A stretch of 64,000 nucleotides of DNA from Azoarcus sp. DD4 (GCF_006496635.1 NZ_CP022958.1:3782001-3846000); one strand, 5' to 3'. Numbered from the stretch's first letter, positions 8,138-21,017 are shown. Notes: generated by a model from the letters alone, not told the origin. Program-made: numbers and translations.

Positions 8138-8291
8138 GTTCGATCCGGCATGCAAAAGTCCGCCATTTTACCCCGGACACCGGGAATCGTTCGGCACCCC
8201 GAGCGCCGCACGCCGCCTTTGCGCTAGAATTCGCCAGTTAAGCCCGGCGCAACGGGCAGGTCCAAACTTCTTTCCGCTGGAGATCCCTACC

Positions 8292-9212
8292 ATGTCCATG
8301 GCTGACCGCGACGGTTTCATCTGGTACGACGGCAAACTCGTACCGTGGCGCGACGCAACCACCCACGTCCTGACCCACTCCCTGCACTACGGGCTGTCGG
8401 TTTTCGAAGGTGTGCGCGCCTACCGTACCGCCAAGGGCACCGCGATCTTCCGCCTCGCCGAGCACACCCAGCGTCTGCTCAACTCCGGCAAGATCTACAT
8501 GATGGACATCCCCTATTCCAAGGAAGTCCTGATGGAGGCGCACCGGGAAGTCGTACGCGCCAACAAGCTCGAATCCTGCTACCTGCGCCCGATCGCCTTC
8601 TACGGTTCGGAAAAGATGGGCATCTCCACCCGTGGCGCGACGGTGCACGTTGCCGTCGCCGCCTGGCCTTGGGGTGCCTACCTCGGTGAGGACGGTCTCG
8701 AGAAAGGCATCCGCGTCAAGACTTCGTCCTTCGCCCGCCACCACGTCAATGTGACGATGCCGCGTGCCAAGCTGGCCGGCGCCTACACCAACTCCATCCT
8801 GGCCAACCTCGAAGCCACCCAGGACGGCTACGACGAGGCGCTGCTGCTCGACACCCAGGGCTTCGTCGCCGAAGGCTCGGGCGAGAACCTCTTCGTGATC
8901 AAGGACGGCGTGATCTACGAACCCGAGATCGCCTCGGCGCTGACAGGCATCACCCGCGACTCGGTGATCCGCGTCGCCCGCGAACTCGGCTACGAAGTGC
9001 AGTCGCGCCGCATGACCCGCGACGACATCTACATCGCCGACGAAGCCTTCTTCACCGGCACCGCGGCCGAAGTCACGCCTATCCGCGAACTCGACAACCG
9101 TACCATCGGCGAAGGCCGCCGCGGCCCCATCACCGCCAAGGTGCAGGCGCGCTTCTTCGACATCGTCAACGGCCGCGCGCCCGAGTACGAAAACTGGCTG
9201 ACCCTGGTCTGA
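8292..9212 (+). CDS. ilvE: Branched-chain amino acid aminotransferase
   Basis: A 306-residue PLP enzyme that transfers the amino group in the last step of Val, Ile and Leu synthesis and in their degradation. It is a fold-type IV aminotransferase: the FIWYDGKLVPW opening, LHYGLSVFEGVRAY, the Schiff-base Lys at about residue 160 in PRAKLAGAYTNS, and the cofactor-binding EGSGENLF. Length is as in E. coli. ATG 8292 is preceded by GGAGA at good spacing. A TAGAAT hexamer at 8225-8230 could be a -10 box, without a clear -35. The next gene starts 12 bases downstream. Confidence 0.95.
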   Translation: MSMADRDGFIWYDGKLVPWRDATTHVLTHSLHYGLSVFEGVRAYRTAKGTAIFRLAEHTQRLLNSGKIYMMDIPYSKEVLMEAHREVVRANKLESCYLRPIAFYGSEKMGISTRGATVHVAVAAWPWGAYLGEDGLEKGIRVKTSSFARHHVNVTMPRAKLAGAYTNSILANLEATQDGYDEALLLDTQGFVAEGSGENLFVIKDGVIYEPEIASALTGITRDSVIRVARELGYEVQSRRMTRDDIYIADEAFFTGTAAEVTPIRELDNRTIGEGRRGPITAKVQARFFDIVNGRAPEYENWLTLV

Positions 9213-9224
9213 GGAGCTGTCGAG

Positions 9225-9425
9225 ATGTCCGAAAACAAAGACAAGTCGCAAGCCATCGCCGTCACTGCGAAGGATCTGCCGCTGTATTGCCCGCAGCCGG
9301 ATGCGCCCTTGTGGGCGCGCCATCCGCGCGTCTTCCTCGATGTCCTGACCGAAGGCAAGGCTGTCTGTCCGTACTGCAGCGCGCAGTACGAATTCACCGG
9401 TGAAGCGCCCAAGGGTCACCACTGA
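9225..9425 (+). CDS. Zinc-finger domain protein (zf-CHCC)
   Basis: A 66-residue protein of the zf-CHCC family, relatives of the mitochondrial complex I subunit NDUFS6. The ligands are the Cys in LPLYCPQPD, the His in ARHPRVFLD and the pair in VCPYCSAQYEF. The N-terminus (about 1-15) is charged and probably flexible. The bacterial role is not established. GAGGAG precedes the ATG, and the gene follows ilvE by 12 bases, so the two are likely co-transcribed. Confidence 0.85.
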   Translation: MSENKDKSQAIAVTAKDLPLYCPQPDAPLWARHPRVFLDVLTEGKAVCPYCSAQYEFTGEAPKGHH

Positions 9426-9498
9426 CCCCCGGACCAGGCACCTCGTCGTCCGTGGTGCACGCGCAGCACGGACGACACACACTGCGCATCCAGCCGTC

Positions 9499-9930
9499 GT
9501 GAGCAAACCGATCTACACCTCTGCAGCCGAAGCCGAAGCGGCGTTCTACGACGCCCTCGCCCGCTCCGACCTCGAAGCGATGATGACCGTCTGGTCGGAA
9601 GACGAGGATGTCGTCTGCATTCATCCGGGCGGGCCGCGCATCGTGGGACTCGCCGGCGTGCGCGAAACCTGGCGGCAGATGTTCGCCGGCGGCGCCCGTC
9701 TGGTGATACGTATCACCCAGCAGGTGGTCTGCGCCAACATGATGCAGACGGTGCACAACGTGTTCGAGCACATCGCGGCGGAAGACGACGACCAGCTCGG
9801 CCCGCCCATCGTCGCCACCAATGTCTATGCGCGCGGCGCCACAGGTTGGCGGATGGTCATGCACCACGCCTCGCCGACGCCCGACATGGCCGAACTCGCC
9901 AGCCACGGCACGCCACGCGTCGTTCACTGA
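9499..9930 (+). CDS. NTF2-like (SnoaL-type) protein
   Basis: A 143-residue protein of the NTF2-like cone fold. The pattern is typical: an N-terminal helix AEAEAAFYDALARSDLEAMM, then TVWSEDEDVVCIHPGG, GLAGVRETWRQMF and a final strand WRMVMHHAS. Homologues occur in many Proteobacteria without an assigned reaction; some NTF2-like proteins bind small ligands. GTG 9499 is chosen because homology-like sequence starts there; the frame is open farther upstream into the preceding gene, so the start is not certain. Its stop falls just before the YheT-like gene. Confidence 0.72.
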   Translation: MSKPIYTSAAEAEAAFYDALARSDLEAMMTVWSEDEDVVCIHPGGPRIVGLAGVRETWRQMFAGGARLVIRITQQVVCANMMQTVHNVFEHIAAEDDDQLGPPIVATNVYARGATGWRMVMHHASPTPDMAELASHGTPRVVH

Positions 9931-9946
9931 TTTCGCCCAAGCCCCG

Positions 9947-10957
9947 GTGAGTTCTTCCGCAGCGTGCAACTATCGCGCCCCGTGGTGGCTGCCCGGTGCC
10001 CATCTGCAGACCATCTGGCCACTGACCCGCAAGGGCCCGGCGCAGCGCTATCACCGTGTACGCTGGGAGACCCCGGACGGCGACTTCATCGACCTCGACT
10101 GGACCCGCCCGCCGGAAACCGCCGACGAGATCGCACCACTGGTCGTTCTTTTCCACGGTCTCGAAGGCTCCAGCCAGTCGCACTACGCCCGAGCGCTGAT
10201 GCGCGCGGTAAGCGCCGTCGGCTGGCTGGGCGTGGTCCCTCATTTTCGGGGCTGCTCGGGCGAGCCGAACCGCCTCGCGCGCGCCTATCACTCCGGCGAC
10301 AGCGAGGAGATCGACTGGATCCTGTTGCGCCTGCGCCGGCAACTCGGACCTCGCCCGCTGTTCGCTGCGGGGGTGTCGCTCGGCGGCAACGCGCTGCTGA
10401 AATGGCTGGGCGAGCACGGCGACGGCAGCGCGTCGGTGGTCGACGCCGCCGCGGCCATCTGTCCGCCGCTCGATCTCGCACTGTCCGGTCACGCCCTCGC
10501 CAACGGCTTCAACCGCGTCTATACCCTGCACTTCCTCGCCACGCTCAAGTGCAAGGCGCTGGAAAAGCAAAGGCGCCACCCCGGTCTGTGCGACCCGCAG
10601 CGCATACGCTCGGCACGCAACCTTTACGAGTTCGACGATGCCTATACCGGACCGGCCCACGGTTTCGACGGCGCGGCCGACTACTGGCGGCGGGCCTCGA
10701 GCAAGCCGTGGCTGCGCCACATCCGCCGACCGACCCTGCTGCTGTGCGCCGCCAACGACCCCTTCGTGCCCGATGCTGCCCTGCCCGCAGCGACGGACCT
10801 GTCGCCCGCCGTGCGGTTCGAATGCCCGGCCAGCGGCGGTCATGTCGGCTTTGTCGCCACACCCTGGCCCGGCGAACTCGGCTGGTTGCCGCAGCGCCTG
10901 CTGATGTACTTCCGCGACACCACGCCAGCGCGCCGGCTTGCATTCGCAAACATCTAG
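9947..10957 (+). CDS. yheT: YheT-family alpha/beta hydrolase
   Basis: A 336-residue alpha/beta hydrolase of the UPF0017/YheT group. The opening PWWLPGAHLQTIWP is diagnostic. The oxyanion region VLFHGLEGSSQSHY, the nucleophile Ser in GVSLGGNALL, the acid in ANDPFVP and the His in GGHVGF give a complete triad. Members are esterase-like with unknown natural substrates. The start is placed at GTG 9947, just before the conserved N-terminus; there is no ATG close by. It follows the NTF2-like gene by 16 bases. Confidence 0.86.
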   Translation: MSSSAACNYRAPWWLPGAHLQTIWPLTRKGPAQRYHRVRWETPDGDFIDLDWTRPPETADEIAPLVVLFHGLEGSSQSHYARALMRAVSAVGWLGVVPHFRGCSGEPNRLARAYHSGDSEEIDWILLRLRRQLGPRPLFAAGVSLGGNALLKWLGEHGDGSASVVDAAAAICPPLDLALSGHALANGFNRVYTLHFLATLKCKALEKQRRHPGLCDPQRIRSARNLYEFDDAYTGPAHGFDGAADYWRRASSKPWLRHIRRPTLLLCAANDPFVPDAALPAATDLSPAVRFECPASGGHVGFVATPWPGELGWLPQRLLMYFRDTTPARRLAFANI

Positions 10958-11015
10958 CACGCCTCTGACATACTATTCTTTAGCGCAATTCATCCCGTCC
11001 GCACCGGAAGCCTCC

Positions 11016-12407
11016 ATGACCCAGCCCAAGACCTTCGTTCCCGCCCCCGAAATCTTCAAGGCCTATGACATCCGCGGCATCGTCGACAAAACCCTGACCG
11101 TCGAAGCCGTGCGCGCCATCGGCCAGGCGCTCGGCTCCGAGGCCCGCACCCGTGGCCAGAAGGCCATCGCCGTCGGCCGCGACGGCCGCCTGTCCGGCCC
11201 GGCACTCGCCGGTGCGCTGGCCGACGGCATCCGCGCCGCCGGCGTCGATGTCGTCGATATCGGTTGCGTGCCGACTCCGCTGACCTACTTCGCCGCCTAT
11301 CACCTCGGCACCGACTCCTGCGTCTCGGTCACCGGCAGCCACAATCCGCCCGACTACAACGGTCTCAAGATGGTCCTCGGCGGCCAGACCCTGTACGGCG
11401 AGCAGATCCTCGACCTGCGCCGCCGCCTGATCGAGGGCGACCTGGCCGAAGGCGCCGGCGAACTGCGTACAGCCGACGTAAACGCCGCCTACCTCGACCG
11501 GGTGACTTCCGACGTCAAGCTCGCCCGCCCGATGAAGATCGTCATGGACTGCGGCAACGGCGTCGCCGGTGCGATTGCGCCTGCGCTGTTCCGGAAGCTG
11601 GGTTGCGAGCTGGTCGAGCTCTTCTGCGAAGTCGACGGCAACTTCCCCAACCACCACCCGGATCCGTCCAAGCCGGAAAACCTGGAAGACGTGGTACGCG
11701 CGCTGAAGGAAACCGACGCCGAACTCGGGCTGGCCTTCGACGGCGACGGCGACCGCCTCGGCGTGGTCACCAAGGACGGCGAGATCATCTTCCCCGACCG
11801 CCAGCTGATGCTGTTCGCCGAAGACGTGCTGTCGCGCGTGCCCGGCGGCGAGATCATCTACGACGTCAAATGCACCCGTAACCTCGCCGGCTGGATCAAG
11901 GACCGCGGCGGCAAGGCGACCATGTGGAACACCGGCCACGCGCTGGTCAAGGCCAAGCTGAAAGAAACCGGTGCTCCGCTGGCCGGCGAGATGAGCGGCC
12001 ACATGTTCTTCAAGGAGCGCTGGTACGGCTTCGACGACGGTCTCTACGCCGGCGCCCGCCTGCTCGAGATTCTGTCGCGCTCGGCCGACGCCAACGCGGT
12101 GCTGAAGGGCCTGCCCGACGCGGTGAGCACGCCGGAACTCAACATCAAGATGAATGAGGGCGAGCCCTTCGAGCTGGTCAAGCGCCTCAAGGAGCAGGCC
12201 AGCTTCGAAGGTGCCGTCGAACGCATCACCCTCGACGGCGTGCGCGTGGAATACGCCGACGGCTTCGGTCTGGCGCGGCCGTCCAACACCACACCGGTGG
12301 TGGTGCTGCGCTTCGAGGCCAACGACGCCGCGGCCCTCGCCCGCATCCAGGCCGCCTTCCGCAACGAGATCAGCGCGGTGTGGCCAGGCGTCACCCTGCC
12401 TTTCTGA
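11016..12407 (+). CDS. algC: Phosphomannomutase/phosphoglucomutase (AlgC type)
   Basis: A 463-residue alpha-D-phosphohexomutase with the same length as Pseudomonas AlgC, interconverting 1- and 6-phosphates of mannose and glucose for surface polysaccharide precursors. The phosphoserine is Ser108 in TGSHNPPDYNG. The metal loop is DGDGDRLG, the sugar-binding loop GEMSGHMFFKERW and the phosphate-binding part near the C-terminus RPSNTTPVV. ATG 11016 starts the family N-terminus (KTFVPAPEIFKAYDIRG). TACTAT at 10973-10978 is a possible -10. An intrinsic terminator follows at 12446-12480. Confidence 0.92.
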   Translation: MTQPKTFVPAPEIFKAYDIRGIVDKTLTVEAVRAIGQALGSEARTRGQKAIAVGRDGRLSGPALAGALADGIRAAGVDVVDIGCVPTPLTYFAAYHLGTDSCVSVTGSHNPPDYNGLKMVLGGQTLYGEQILDLRRRLIEGDLAEGAGELRTADVNAAYLDRVTSDVKLARPMKIVMDCGNGVAGAIAPALFRKLGCELVELFCEVDGNFPNHHPDPSKPENLEDVVRALKETDAELGLAFDGDGDRLGVVTKDGEIIFPDRQLMLFAEDVLSRVPGGEIIYDVKCTRNLAGWIKDRGGKATMWNTGHALVKAKLKETGAPLAGEMSGHMFFKERWYGFDDGLYAGARLLEILSRSADANAVLKGLPDAVSTPELNIKMNEGEPFELVKRLKEQASFEGAVERITLDGVRVEYADGFGLARPSNTTPVVVLRFEANDAAALARIQAAFRNEISAVWPGVTLPF

Positions 12408-12418
12408 CGATAGTCAAA

Positions 12419-12436
12419 CGTCGCCGCGAGGCGACG
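12419..12436. repeat. Second copy of the GTCGCC-GNRA-GGCGAC palindrome
   Basis: CGTCGCC-GCGA-GGCGACG, a perfect 7-base inverted repeat around GCGA. The core is the same as that of the palindrome at 1192-1209, differing only in the central four bases. It lies between the mutase stop and its terminator. It is not followed by T residues. It may be a protein site or the closing stem of an mRNA 3' end. Confidence 0.5.
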
Positions 12437-12445
12437 CCGAGATGG

Positions 12446-12480
12446 GGGGATTCGTGCTAGCCTCGCACGGATCCCCTTTT
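12446..12480 (+). terminator. Intrinsic terminator after the mutase gene
   Basis: A 12-base stem (12446-12457 with 12465-12476, one G-U pair) around a 7-base loop, followed by TTTT. It ends 31 bases before the HDOD gene start, so that gene needs its own promoter or read-through. Confidence 0.8.
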
Positions 12481-12511
12481 CATTTCTTAATCACTCACTC
12501 TCGCCGGACGC

Positions 12512-13372
12512 ATGCGGAAGATCGACGAATCCAAACTAGAAGAAGCCCTCAAGGGAGTCAGCATTCCCTCCTGTCCGGCGGTACTCACCGAACTGCTCGG
12601 AGAGCTGCGCAAACCCCAGGCCAACGGCAAACGTGTCGCGCAACTCATCAGCCAGGATGTCGGCCTGGCCGCGATGGTGGTCAAGTCCGCCAATTCGCCC
12701 TTGTTCGGCAACAGCCGGCAAATCGGCTCGGTGGCGGACGCGATCAAGCTGCTCGGCTTCGCCAGTGTGTCCAATCTCGTCTGCGAAGGACTGCTGCGTA
12801 GCGCCATCGGCACCCAGGACGCCTCGCTCGAGCGCTTCTGGGACAGTTCGGTGCACACCGCCGCGGTCAGCGCCGAACTCGCCGCCCGGCTTGGCGGCAG
12901 CTCGCGCGAGACGGCCTACACCTTCGGTCTGTTCCGGGATTGCGGCATCCCGCTGCTGGTGCAACGCTTCCCCGACTACAAGAAGGTGCTCGGCCGCGCC
13001 AACGAAAGCAATGACAGGGTCTTCACCGCCATCGAAGACGAGGCGCTGTCGACCAACCATGCCGTCGTCGGCTACTTCCTCTCCCGCTCGTGGGGCCTGA
13101 CCGACACCGTGGCACAGGGCATCCTCTGCCACCACGAGTACGACCTGCTGGAAGACCCGGCCGGGCTCAGCATCGAATCACGTACCCTGATCGCCATCAA
13201 CGTACTGGCCGAACGCATCGTCAGCCATCTGTTACGCGTGCGCGAGGACATGGAATGGGTCAAGGCCTCGGCACGGGTTGCGGCCTACTTCGGCATGTCG
13301 GTGGCCGACCTCGACGACCTGGCGGAGGACATGCTCTACCAACTCGACAGCCGCCGCAATCGCGACCACTGA
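12512..13372 (+). CDS. HDOD domain protein
   Basis: A 286-residue protein built almost wholly of an HDOD domain (about 10-215), a catalytically inactive relative of HD phosphohydrolases used in signalling. Typical elements are PSCPAVLTELL, ISQDVGLAAMVVKSANSPLFG and SVADAIKLLGFASVSNLV. The usual HD metal residues are replaced, as in the family. A helical tail (about 220-286) has no recognised domain. Such proteins act in c-di-GMP or stress circuits, but no partner is visible nearby. ATG 12512 has no strong ribosome site. A terminator separates it from the upstream mutase gene. Confidence 0.85.
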   Translation: MRKIDESKLEEALKGVSIPSCPAVLTELLGELRKPQANGKRVAQLISQDVGLAAMVVKSANSPLFGNSRQIGSVADAIKLLGFASVSNLVCEGLLRSAIGTQDASLERFWDSSVHTAAVSAELAARLGGSSRETAYTFGLFRDCGIPLLVQRFPDYKKVLGRANESNDRVFTAIEDEALSTNHAVVGYFLSRSWGLTDTVAQGILCHHEYDLLEDPAGLSIESRTLIAINVLAERIVSHLLRVREDMEWVKASARVAAYFGMSVADLDDLAEDMLYQLDSRRNRDH

Positions 13373-13394
13373 CGCCAGCCATAGGCACAAAAGA

Positions 13395-13427
13395 GAACGG
13401 CCCGCATCATGCGGGCCGTTCATTTTT
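13395..13427 (+). terminator. Terminator between the HDOD gene and alaS
   Basis: A perfect 12-base stem (13395-13406 with 13410-13421) around a 3-base loop, followed on the plus strand by ATTTTTT. On the minus strand the stem is followed by TCTCTTTT, so it may also stop alaS transcripts. The genes on either side converge. Confidence 0.9.
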
Positions 13428-13444
13428 TGGCGCAGACGTGGAGC

Positions 13445-16066
<2,622 letters not shown>

Positions 16067-16180
16067 GGATGTTTGCGTTCGAACAGGACGTGGAGCCCGG
16101 GCTGCGGGCGAATGCGCGAGTTTATCATGAGCATCAAGCGCTTCCGGACGCACGCGGCAGCACCTCTCCCGCCCGTATAA

Positions 16181-16196
16181 TTGACGTGCACGTCAA
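16181..16196. promoter_or_regulatory. 16-base perfect palindrome at the adenosyltransferase promoter
   Basis: TTGACGTGCACGTCAA is a perfect palindrome. It begins in the last base of TATAAT (16176-16181), a consensus -10 hexamer facing the adenosyltransferase gene, and ends 20 bases before its ATG. That position fits a repressor operator over the start site. The regulator is not identified in the window. No good -35 box is visible. Confidence 0.55.
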
Positions 16197-16215
16197 CACA
16201 ACACGAGAGACACGC

Positions 16216-16767
16216 ATGGGACACCGCCTTTCCAAGATCTACACCCGCACCGGCGACGCCGGCACTACCGGCCTCGGCGACGGCAAGCGGGTGTCCAAGA
16301 ACAGCCTGCGCATCCACAGCCTCGGCGAGGTCGACGAGGTCAATGCCATCATCGGCGTGCTGCTGTGCGAAGAGTTGCCGGAAGACGTGCGTGCCCTGCT
16401 CACCAACGTGCAGCACGACCTCTTCGATCTCGGCGGCGAGGTCTGCATTCCCGGCATGAGCATGATCACCGGCAAGCAGGTGGATCATCTCGAAGCCGAA
16501 CTCGACCGCCTCAACGAGCCGCTGGAACCACTCAAGGATTTCATCCTCCCCGGCGGCACCCGCGCCGCGGCGCTGGCTCACCAGGCCCGCACGGTGTGCC
16601 GGCGTGCCGAGCGCTCCCTGGTGGCGCTGGCGCTGGAAGAAGCGGTGAACGACGGCCCACGGCAGTATCTCAACCGCCTGTCGGATCTGCTCTTCGTGCT
16701 CGGCCGCGTGCTCAACCGCGCCGGCGGCCGCGGCGACGTGCTGTGGCAGAAGCGCAAGAACGCCTGA
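16216..16767 (+). CDS. pduO: Cob(I)alamin adenosyltransferase, PduO type
   Basis: A 183-residue corrinoid adenosyltransferase that makes adenosylcobalamin from ATP and cob(I)alamin. Family marks are KIYTRTGDAGTTGLGDGKRV near the N-terminus (ATP binding), the VDEVNAIIG helix, FILPGGTRAAALAHQARTVC with the catalytic Arg region, RRAERSLV, and LNRLSDLLFVLGRVLN. The trimeric PduO family is distinct from CobA. ATG 16216 is preceded by ACGAGAGA. A 16-base palindrome overlaps its promoter. It converges on the NifX-family gene. Confidence 0.92.
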   Translation: MGHRLSKIYTRTGDAGTTGLGDGKRVSKNSLRIHSLGEVDEVNAIIGVLLCEELPEDVRALLTNVQHDLFDLGGEVCIPGMSMITGKQVDHLEAELDRLNEPLEPLKDFILPGGTRAAALAHQARTVCRRAERSLVALALEEAVNDGPRQYLNRLSDLLFVLGRVLNRAGGRGDVLWQKRKNA

Positions 16768-16773
16768 GCCCTG

Positions 16774-16797
16774 TGCCGGCCCGAGCTCGGGCCGGCA
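16774..16797. repeat. 24-base perfect palindrome between convergent genes
   Basis: A perfect inverted repeat (TGCCGGCCCGAG and its complement) fills the gap between the adenosyltransferase stop and the NifX-family stop. There is no T-run on either side, so a factor-independent terminator is doubtful; a transcript-end hairpin is likely. Confidence 0.5.
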
Positions 16798-17208
16798 TCA
16801 TGCCGCCGGATCCTCGGCGAGCGCGGCGAGGTGTGCGTCGCGCCCGGCGTGATAGTGAGCCAGCGCCTCGCCTATCGCTTCCCAGGCGTAATCGCCCAGA
16901 CCAACGATGCCCTTCACCTTCAGTTTCTCTGTCGGCCCGTCGCCGATCTTGGCCACCAGCACCGCCTCGCAATCGGCCACTGCGGCGAGGATGCCGGCCA
17001 AGGCCCCCTGGTCGGAACTGCCACCGAGGCAGTAGTGCGCCACCTCGCGTTTTTCGACCAGACGGTGGCCGTCCGCATCCACGTCGTACACATGGAACAG
17101 CTTGGCGTGGCCGAAGTGTTCGCTGACCGCAAGGCCGTCCTTGGTGGCCACCGCCACTCTCGCTGACTTCTGCACGATGCCCTCCGCGACTCTGTATGCT
17201 TGAGCCAT
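16798..17208 (-). CDS. NifX/NifB-family FeMo-cofactor-binding-like protein
   Basis: A 136-residue protein with the dinitrogenase iron-molybdenum cofactor fold (PF02579). The family core is visible: RVAVATKDGLAVSEHFGHAK near residues 15-35, then FHVYDVDADG, REVAHYCLGGSSDQG, CEAVLVAKIGDGPTEKLK and GIVGL. Related proteins (NifX, NafY, VnfX) bind nitrogenase cofactor intermediates; stand-alone copies are common and often of unknown function. No other nif gene is in the window. ATG 17208 is chosen over longer in-frame forms that would run through the divergent alkB start. It is divergent from alkB, 65 bases apart. Confidence 0.8.
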   Translation of the reverse strand: MAQAYRVAEGIVQKSARVAVATKDGLAVSEHFGHAKLFHVYDVDADGHRLVEKREVAHYCLGGSSDQGALAGILAAVADCEAVLVAKIGDGPTEKLKVKGIVGLGDYAWEAIGEALAHYHAGRDAHLAALAEDPAA

Positions 17209-17273
17209 CGACCGAAGCAAGACGCGCACCCGCGGGAACCGCCCTGCCGACACGAATCGCCGAGCATGCACCG

Positions 17274-17873
17274 ATGATGACGCCCCACCCCAGCCAGCCC
17301 CTGCTTGCCTGCTGCACATTGCAGACGCCGGCGGAAGCGCAGCGCCTGTTCGAGCGCCTGTGTGCCGACATCCCCTGGAACGACGGCGGCTTCAGCGCCG
17401 CCGGCCGGCGCTTTCGTCTGCCTCGCCTGCAATGCTGGTTCTCCGATCCCGGCATCGAGTACCGCTACGCCCAGAACCTGCTCAACTCGCACCCCTGGAC
17501 GCCCGAACTCGCCGCGCTGCGCGATACCGTCGAAGCGCACACCGGCGAGCGTTTCAACGCGGTACTCGCCAACCTCTACCGCGACGGCGACGACGCCGTC
17601 GGCTGGCATGCCGACGACGAGGACGACCTCGGCCCGGCCCCGCACATCGCGTCTCTCAGCCTGGGGGCAACGCGGCGCTTCCACTGGCGGCCCAAGGCCG
17701 GAACCGGCGGCACGGCAGATTCGCTGCCCTTGCCGGCCGGCACCCTGCTGCTGATGCGCGCCCCCTTCCAGCAAGCCTGGGAACACGCCGTGCTCGCCGA
17801 GCCGGAGATCACCGGCGCACGGCTCAACCTCACCTTCCGGCTGGTCCGCCCCCAAGGCCAGGCACGCGCCTGA
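17274..17873 (+). CDS. alkB: AlkB-like alpha-ketoglutarate-dependent dioxygenase
   Basis: A 199-residue Fe(II)/2-oxoglutarate oxygenase of the AlkB family, which repairs alkylated bases by oxidative demethylation. The iron ligands are His and Asp in GWHADDE (about 112 and 114) and the His of WEHAV; RLNLTFR supplies the Arg that binds 2-oxoglutarate. NLYRDGDDAVGWH and SLSLGATRRFHW are typical. Tandem ATGs at 17274 and 17277 are both possible. The family includes DNA-, RNA- and protein-directed enzymes; the short size suits a nucleic-acid repair enzyme. Confidence 0.9.
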   Translation: MMTPHPSQPLLACCTLQTPAEAQRLFERLCADIPWNDGGFSAAGRRFRLPRLQCWFSDPGIEYRYAQNLLNSHPWTPELAALRDTVEAHTGERFNAVLANLYRDGDDAVGWHADDEDDLGPAPHIASLSLGATRRFHWRPKAGTGGTADSLPLPAGTLLLMRAPFQQAWEHAVLAEPEITGARLNLTFRLVRPQGQARA

Positions 17874-18038
17874 AGCAAAGCGCACATCGGGCGTCCGACT
17901 GAGGGCAACACGACGCGCCGGCGACCGATCGGTAGCCTCCGCCCCCTTGCCGCAAGCCGTCGCGGCCGGCACCCGGCGGCTGGAACGAAGCTTGCAGCAC
18001 ACCCCGCATTCCGGTCGTATTCAATGCGAGGTGACACC

Positions 18039-19130
18039 ATGCTGGAAACTGCAATCGTCGGCGGCGGCCTGTGCGGACTCGCACTCGCCAACACCCTGCA
18101 GCGCGCGAACCGCTCGTTCGCGGTATTCGAGGCACGCGACCGCCTCGGCGGCCGCATCCTCAGCCGGACGGACACCGCCGGCAACGCGGTCGATCTCGGG
18201 CCGACCTGGTTCTGGCCCGACACCCAGCCGCGCATCTCCCGGCTTGCCGCCGATCTCGGCCTGGCCAGCATTCCGCAGCGGGAAGACGGCACCCACCTGC
18301 TGCAGGACGAAGCCGGCGGCAAGCCCAGTCCGCTCGACCAGACCGACGTGCATGGCGGCGCCCGTCGTCTCGCCGGCGGCATGGGCAGCCTGATCGCCGC
18401 GCTCGGCGAACGCCTGCCGCGCGACCGCATCCACCTCAGCCACGCCCTGACCGCGGTGCGCAACCGCGGCTCGCACGTCGAGCTGCACTTCAGCGAACCG
18501 GACGGCGAGCGCTTCGTGTCGGCGCGCCAGGTGGTGCTTGCGCTGCCGCCCCGCCTGCTCGAAGAACATGTCACCTTCGATCCGCCGCTGGCGCCGCGCG
18601 TAAGGCAAGCCATGCGCGACGCGCCGACCTGGATGGCGGCGCAGGCCAAGCTCGTCACCCGCTACGCCAAGGCCTTCTGGCGCGAACAGGGATTGTCGGG
18701 CACCGCCTTCACCCGCTACCACGGCGCGGTACTGGCGGAAACCTGGGACGCCGGCAACGACGAGACCGCGGCCGTCATCGGCGCCTTTGTCGCCCTGCCC
18801 GCGCCGCTGCGCGAGTCCTTTGCCGGTGGCCTGCCCATGCTGACCGCCAGCCACCTCGGCCAGCTCTTCGGCATGGCCGCCCAAGGTGGCGACAGCCTGT
18901 ACCAGGACTGGGCGCAGGAACTGCACACCTGCAGCACGCTGGACCGCACACCGCCGCTGTTCCACCCCGACTACGCCAACCGCGACCTGCGCCTGGCGCA
19001 CTGGCAGGACAAGCTCTACTTCGGCGGCACCGAAACCGCTGCCTACGGCGCAGGCTACATGGAGGGCGCGCTGGAAGCCGCCGGCCGCATCCATCGCGAT
19101 CTGGCGATGGAGTGGGTGCAGGCCGCCTGA
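18039..19130 (+). CDS. FAD-dependent amine oxidase-like oxidoreductase
   Basis: A 363-residue flavoprotein. The dinucleotide-binding fold is at the N-terminus (TAIVGGGLCGLALANTL, then FEARDRLGGRILS), and the C-terminal FAD motif is KLYFGGTETAAYGAGYMEGA. This is the monoamine oxidase/phytoene desaturase superfamily; the substrate cannot be read from the sequence. ATG 18039 follows GAGGTG; a longer in-frame start lies 5 codons upstream. The 165 bases before it hold GC-rich repeats but no clear promoter. It converges on the ABC exporter gene. Confidence 0.84.
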   Translation: MLETAIVGGGLCGLALANTLQRANRSFAVFEARDRLGGRILSRTDTAGNAVDLGPTWFWPDTQPRISRLAADLGLASIPQREDGTHLLQDEAGGKPSPLDQTDVHGGARRLAGGMGSLIAALGERLPRDRIHLSHALTAVRNRGSHVELHFSEPDGERFVSARQVVLALPPRLLEEHVTFDPPLAPRVRQAMRDAPTWMAAQAKLVTRYAKAFWREQGLSGTAFTRYHGAVLAETWDAGNDETAAVIGAFVALPAPLRESFAGGLPMLTASHLGQLFGMAAQGGDSLYQDWAQELHTCSTLDRTPPLFHPDYANRDLRLAHWQDKLYFGGTETAAYGAGYMEGALEAAGRIHRDLAMEWVQAA

Positions 19131-19161
19131 GCCGGCATCCGGCCGGAGCGGGCCGCGCGCG

Positions 19162-21017
<1,856 letters not shown>

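Noticed and set aside
5489..8227. A 912-codon plus-strand open frame across mnmA, the unknown gene and nudJ
   Set aside because: It spans three well-supported minus-strand genes and gives a low-complexity product, so it is a high-GC artefact.
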